From: Glandiceps talaboti | Taxonomy: Eukaryota; Hemichordata; Enteropneusta; Spengelidae | Direction of reading: 5' to 3' | Length of the DNA stretch: 64,000 bases | Assembly (NCBI RefSeq): GCF_964340395.1 | Contig: NC_135568.1 | Span: 9,030,276-9,094,275 of the forward strand | Shown: one piece after another, positions 60,234 to 64,000 of the stretch | Position numbering within the stretch: position 1 is the stretch's first letter | Layout of the letters: the number at the start of each line of letters is the position of its first letter | Position numbers and translations under genes: made by a program | The notes under the pieces: model-generated | Databases searched by the model: none | What the model saw: the letters and a program-made list of their open reading frames with translations, nothing else | Told to the model about the DNA's origin: nothing

Positions 60234-62100
60234 GCAACAACAACAACAGCAACAACAACAACAACAACAACATTTACATCAGAATTTAAAAAGCCTAAAC
60301 TATTCTAATGATTTTACGTCATGCTCGAATTTTTTTTTGCAATTTATTTATGAGATACTTTCCAAAAGTAGTTATTTTCCTATCTTGCCCATTCTCACAA
60401 ATCATAGCTCTTCTTCACTGGCGCAACAAAAACAATACTCTTGGGTACATACAGGAGTTTGTGTTGCCGCAAAGAGGACAGTAGTTTTTACGACGATGGT
60501 TGAGTCAAGAGGACGGATATTTGTGACATACTAGTATAGTAAATTGCTCTATAATTGTATTTGTCAACACAAAGAGATTGGGATTGGGGTATTAGTAGTT
60601 TCCCCATAAACCCATGCAGAAAATCCCCAAAATGGCCAAAAACTAGCCAAGCGCTGTAGTAAGTTTTACACAATTGTAAAATAGAGGAAGTTACCAAGGT
60701 GCTGTGCCATCACATAAAATAACATTTGAATTGATAGCAGTAATCAATATAAGTGTACCAGTAATCAATACAAGTGTACTAAAAACAGCAATAAGTCTGA
60801 CTGGGCATTTTCTTGGACACAGTAAACGCATATATTTTATTTGGAACTTTAGATTAGTTCAATTTTAGTGTTAACCCTTCGTGCTGTTCAGTACTCTACC
60901 TACATACCTCCTCATAGTCCAATGGCTGTGTAAGAGTGAATGCACCGGTGACATTATTAAGTAAAAATCTGTCCTGTCCCCAGTCTTGAAGGACCGAATA
61001 TGTAACCTCATTATTGCTACCTTCATCAGGGTCAGACACTGTTACTATAGCAACAGTTGTTCCAACATCTTCATCCTCGAAGACAGTAAAGAAATACACA
61101 TCTTTGTTGAATTCTGGTGAGCTAATATATGAATCCTTCGAAGTAAAATCTGCATTCTTAATGGACAATTGTTTTCTTTTAGACGTATCCACAGCAAGAT
61201 TGCAGTATGGTGAAATTTCACTATTTAGCGCTAGCGTCCCATGTATTTTTAGTTCATCTTCAGCTAAGTCGTCGATTGAAAATTTATCATCGTCCATATT
61301 CACCAAACTGTGAGACGGTATAACGTCATTCCCACCTTCTGAAACTGTGGTCAAAGAAGTGACTGTAGAAGTTTTGACGAAAATTTCTTCCGAAATTTCC
61401 ACACTGCGTGTACTTTCTTGCGGCTTCGGTACATTGTTATTTCTCGTTGACAGGGTTATCTGGACCTAAAGAAGGAACAACCAATAACACTTGTAAATTG
61501 CTTCTCGTATAAAATAAAATACAATAGCGTGTTTATAACTGATGTAAACAAAATTATACATGGTGTAATTCAGTTGTTAATTTACATGTTAAAATACGCT
61601 TGGATTTTATTGTCGACTCTGTCATAGACTGTTGGAACATTTGGTTCACATGGAATCCAAAGCTGAACTCTGGTATTTGGGTTTTCAGTTTCCGTGTTAC
61701 GAATACTAGTTAAACTACATTATTGCCAAAAGTATTTTGTATTCGTCGTTACAATTATTTGATGGTAAATAACGGCACGTGTGAGACGGGGGCAACGAGT
61801 TTACTGATCGCCGTATTTCAAGGTGGTTGTCCCGGTATGGAAAATTGTTGACTAACATCTGACGGCTACTGTAAAAAAAAATAATCCGTCCTCCATGTTA
61901 CACCGTCTGGCAGTACATGTACATTCTTTGCTTTATAAGATAGGGTCATAGCTCGTTAAAATGTCACTGAAACGTGGCTAAAGAACGAGTGGATCACCTA
62001 TTCTAAAATTGAGCAGTGATAGTATAAAAGAGAGATAAACACCTACCAGACATGCACAGAGAATTGAAATACAGGTAATTCGTAACAATGGCGGCAACAT
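45326..62100 (-). CDS. Fat/Dachsous-like transmembrane cadherin with EGF and laminin-G domains
   Basis: A type I cell-surface adhesion protein. Coding exons, 5' to 3' on the minus strand: 62100-62047, 61465-60908, 60106-59905, 59602-58427, 57802-57622, 56843-56581, 55799-52489, 50769-50696, 50271-49967, 49703-49495, 48526-48256, 47142-45326. All are GT-AG and in phase: 2806 codons and TGA. Order: signal peptide 1-18 ([10 protein letters not shown]); a unique Ser/Thr/Asp-rich region to about 132; 15 cadherin repeats, about 135-1745, most with DxNDNxP and LDRE motifs; two EGF modules, about 1747-1820; laminin-G 1, split over exons 7-9 ([15 protein letters not shown]); EGF; laminin-G 2 ([13 protein letters not shown]); three EGF-like modules, of which the first and third lack their C-terminal cysteines; transmembrane helix 2339-2364; cytoplasmic tail of 442 aa ending with [14 protein letters not shown] and [14 protein letters not shown], which resembles a tail motif I recall from Dachsous and Fat-type cadherins. 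The repeat number is far below that of Fat (about 34). A type III classical cadherin is the alternative, but no clear catenin-binding tail is seen. Confidence 0.93.
47143..48255 (-). other. Cadherin intron 11
   Basis: The 66-codon frame on the minus strand at 47666-47866 has no splice partner in the cadherin reading phase and no family that I recognise. Nothing else was seen. Confidence 0.5.
48527..49494 (-). other. Cadherin intron 10, carrying an antisense 90-codon frame
   Basis: The plus strand of this intron carries an uninterrupted frame, 48999-49271, with a favourable start context (CAAAATGT), Leu-rich and of protein-like composition ([16 protein letters not shown] at its start). I do not recognise it, and it could be chance. 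No splice or poly(A) support was found. Confidence 0.35.
50770..52488 (-). other. Cadherin intron 7
   Basis: It contains a long T-run followed by G-run at 51967-52013. A minus-strand frame at 51456-51701 (81 codons) is open but has no match to laminin-G and does not fit the phase. The exon 7 to exon 8 join is secured without it. Confidence 0.6.
55941..56080. mobile_element. Dispersed repeat, family B, copy 2 (cadherin intron 6)
   Basis: Ordered words AAGATTGAATGAATACTG, ACATTTTGTCCAAATAAAG, CATGCAGACATCAAATGCAG and ATTTGCACCGGTGTGTCTG, shared with 29036 and 58004. Confidence 0.75.
57205..57298. repeat. (CT)n microsatellite (cadherin intron 5)
   Basis: A C-run followed by about 38 CT dinucleotides. 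The plus-strand frame at 57160-57516 is a read-through of it. Confidence 0.97.
58004..58150. mobile_element. Dispersed repeat, family B, copy 3 (cadherin intron 4)
   Basis: AAGATTGAATGAATGCAG, ACATTTTGTCAAAG, ATCAAATGCAGACGTCAAAT and ATTGGTGCATGTGTGTCT, in the same order as the other two copies. Confidence 0.75.
60150..60275. repeat. Triplet repeats (CGT)n and (CAA)n next to cadherin exon 3
   Basis: About 15 CGT/CAT triplets and then about 23 CAA/CAG triplets, 45 to 165 bp upstream of the exon 3 acceptor on the minus strand. Read on the minus strand they are TTG-rich and ACG-rich intron sequence. The frames here are artefacts. Confidence 0.95.
61466..62046 (-). other. Cadherin intron 1
   Basis: It separates the 54-nt signal-peptide exon from exon 2. 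The donor is TGTCTG|GTAGGT and the acceptor TTCTTTAG|GTCCAG. Nothing else was recognised. Confidence 0.7.
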
Positions 62101-64000
62101 CACTATGCGATATTTTTAGACTTTGACCAATCGTATTACCGTACGGTGTAAACTTGTTTGTTTACTTGATGAAGGGTGTCAACATGTTAGTATATGAAAC
62201 CAATAAAACCCATATCAAGAACCGGTATGTAAACACTTAAAACTCGCTTTAACCTGATCTGCCTAGAGGATAGACGTTGTAGAAAGTCCACCCTTTTGAC
62301 GACTAGTGGATTGTTAAAATTAAGATACGTGTAAAGTTGTTTCGTGGACGTTTTACCACAGACAAGTAAGACACTTATCAGTCTGTGGTTATATATACAA
62401 ATATACATAATGGTTATATTTATAAATGGTGTTCATGCTGTGAGTAAAGTTGACGTTAAAAGGTATGTCTATGCTCTATTTAGCTAATGATACGTCGTGT
62501 CCTGCCTCTAGAATAAACATTACCTCAATAAGTTTTAATTGAACAACATTACACTCGGCAAGAATGTATGGAAAACGTGTGTGCGTGTGTGTGTGTTCAT
62601 TTATTGACGGTATTTACATTTGTGAAATACTTGAAAGAGAAGTAATGGATATAAAAATCCGTTCTCATTACGTCATTATAAACATCTAGCAAGATGTGGT
62701 CCCAAGCAGAAGTTCACACCCACCCCCTTGATAAATAGTGCACAGAAGAACATGAAAGTTGCAAATTAAAACACAGTTTTGTACAAAATAAATAAGTATT
62801 GTAAATATCCCATACAAAAATTGCACAGGAAATTTATAAATTAAAACACAGGTTTGTACGAAATTCTGTAGTCACCCTTAGTCGTGGTCAAATGAAACAA
62901 ACTACACAAAAAAGGGGCCGGGGTGTGATGTCAGTATTCAAATAAAGCACAATACCAAGCCGATTTTACTCTATACTTAATAATGTCAAACTTTGACTGA
63001 CTGTGTGTACAACATTGACACATTCCGTCTGTAGTCATAGCAACCGAATGATAAGGCCCACATAATCGATATTTTATTGTGCGAATGTACACATTAAATT
63101 GAAAATCTATTAGCTTTATTCGGTAAAGTATCTCCTTGTGGTATATAAATGAACCTTGGTCTGTAATAATATAAATACAAGAAGCATAAATTATAAGTCG
63201 TTGGAATGTAATGATATAGTCCATTGGTACTGTATTATAATATTACGTGCCTACAGCGCTGACCAGTGACTCCGATAGAAGACGCCTTCTCTCTTTTCAT
63301 CCTTTTGTAATGAAGACGACAGATCCGTGCCGTAGAAAGGCTAGAGAAGACGCGGCTATCACGTTCAGTCACCGTTCTGCCCCGTTGGCAGGCTGTACTG
63401 TATACTGCTGGGATAATCGAAGGCTAGCGAACTTACATAAAATGACAGGAAATCGAATTACAGTAAATACCATTTACAATACCAATAAAAAAATAACAAT
63501 ATAGTTGTTTTACATACAATTATTTGTGTAAATGTATTACATCCAATGAATAATATTTTATGAGAAAATTATGACAAGGGATGGAGACATTATTGAACAA
63601 AATTCAACTTTATATGTTTCTTGACTTTGACTGTCGTTGGCCGATTAGCGCATTAATTTATATAAATCCAAAACTAATATTATCCAACAAAATATGCAAT
63701 TCATAGCTATATTAAAGATTATGGAGCATATGATACAGGTGATTCATCCAGTATTTTTGTTGCAATTCGTGTTTAAAGCTCGTGAACAAGTATAGAACAA
63801 TGACCTGCGTTTACAAAAAGAAGTATGTGGTGTCTCTTGGCGAATGTGACGTCATACACGCCATATTTATGCCTTTCTTGTAATGTTACTGGAAGTTTGT
63901 CAATGCGTTTTTTTACGACGATAAGTCGCAGATTACTGTTGGAAACTGATTGTTGGTATCATTAAAGTCCAAGAAAGAAAGTATTTCGCGATAGACCAAC
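62101..64000. other. Upstream flank of the cadherin gene
   Basis: No gene is supported. An inverted CCAAT word (GACCAATCG) lies at 62124-62132, close upstream of the ATG. 63240-63440 is CpG-richer and could be a 5' untranslated exon or promoter of the cadherin. A 40-bp duplication (AAATTAAAACACAG, TTTGTAC) lies at 62760-62860. The 85-codon plus-strand frame at 63247-63504 has no recognisable domain. Confidence 0.4.

Noticed and set aside
63247-63504. 85-codon plus-strand frame upstream of the cadherin
   Set aside because: No domain and no promoter or poly(A) context; the interval is more likely a CpG-richer flank or a 5' untranslated exon of the cadherin.

Overview
This is a gene-bearing piece of animal nuclear DNA. 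All genes are split by GT-AG introns, the DNA is AT-rich, and introns and spacers are full of microsatellites, minisatellites and short foldback elements. A C1q/collagen protein and a Fat-like cadherin with EGF and laminin-G domains point to a non-vertebrate bilaterian, probably marine; the phylum cannot be settled from the sequence alone.

Layout. (1) 1-5534: spacer with an AT-rich minisatellite and a CpG-richer patch near 2.0-2.9 kb; no gene supported. (2) 5535-7337, minus: RPL41 (ribosomal protein eL41), 25 residues over three coding exons, with a likely 5'TOP leader. (3) 7548-40320, plus: complete TAF5 in 18 coding exons, 683 codons, head-to-head with RPL41 across about 210 bp. (4) Inside the 13.8-kb TAF5 intron 9, on the opposite strand (about 27.1 to 22.5 kb), lies a complete secreted collagen-C1q gene with its own TATA box and poly(A) signal. 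(5) 41.65-45.26 kb: spacer made largely of minisatellites. (6) 45326-62100, minus: complete Fat/Dachsous-like cadherin, 12 coding exons, about 2806 residues, convergent with TAF5. (7) 62.1-64 kb: upstream flank of the cadherin, no gene supported.

RPL41 and TAF5 are housekeeping genes (translation; TFIID/SAGA core) that probably share a bidirectional promoter. The C1q and cadherin genes are extracellular or cell-surface genes with no evident functional link to them.

The most unusual feature is that tandem amplification has captured exon edges of TAF5 three times: the exon 10 donor (in about 1.3-kb units), the exon 13 3' end plus donor (seven copies of about 61 bp) and the last codons plus stop of exon 18 (about twelve copies of 60 bp). 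Exon 9 is flanked by complementary (CA)n and (GT)n tracts. A foldback MITE family occurs repeatedly inside TAF5 introns and supplies one breakpoint of the exon 10 duplication.

Exon boundaries were read by eye from splice signals, reading phase and remembered protein families. No database search or transcript data were used.
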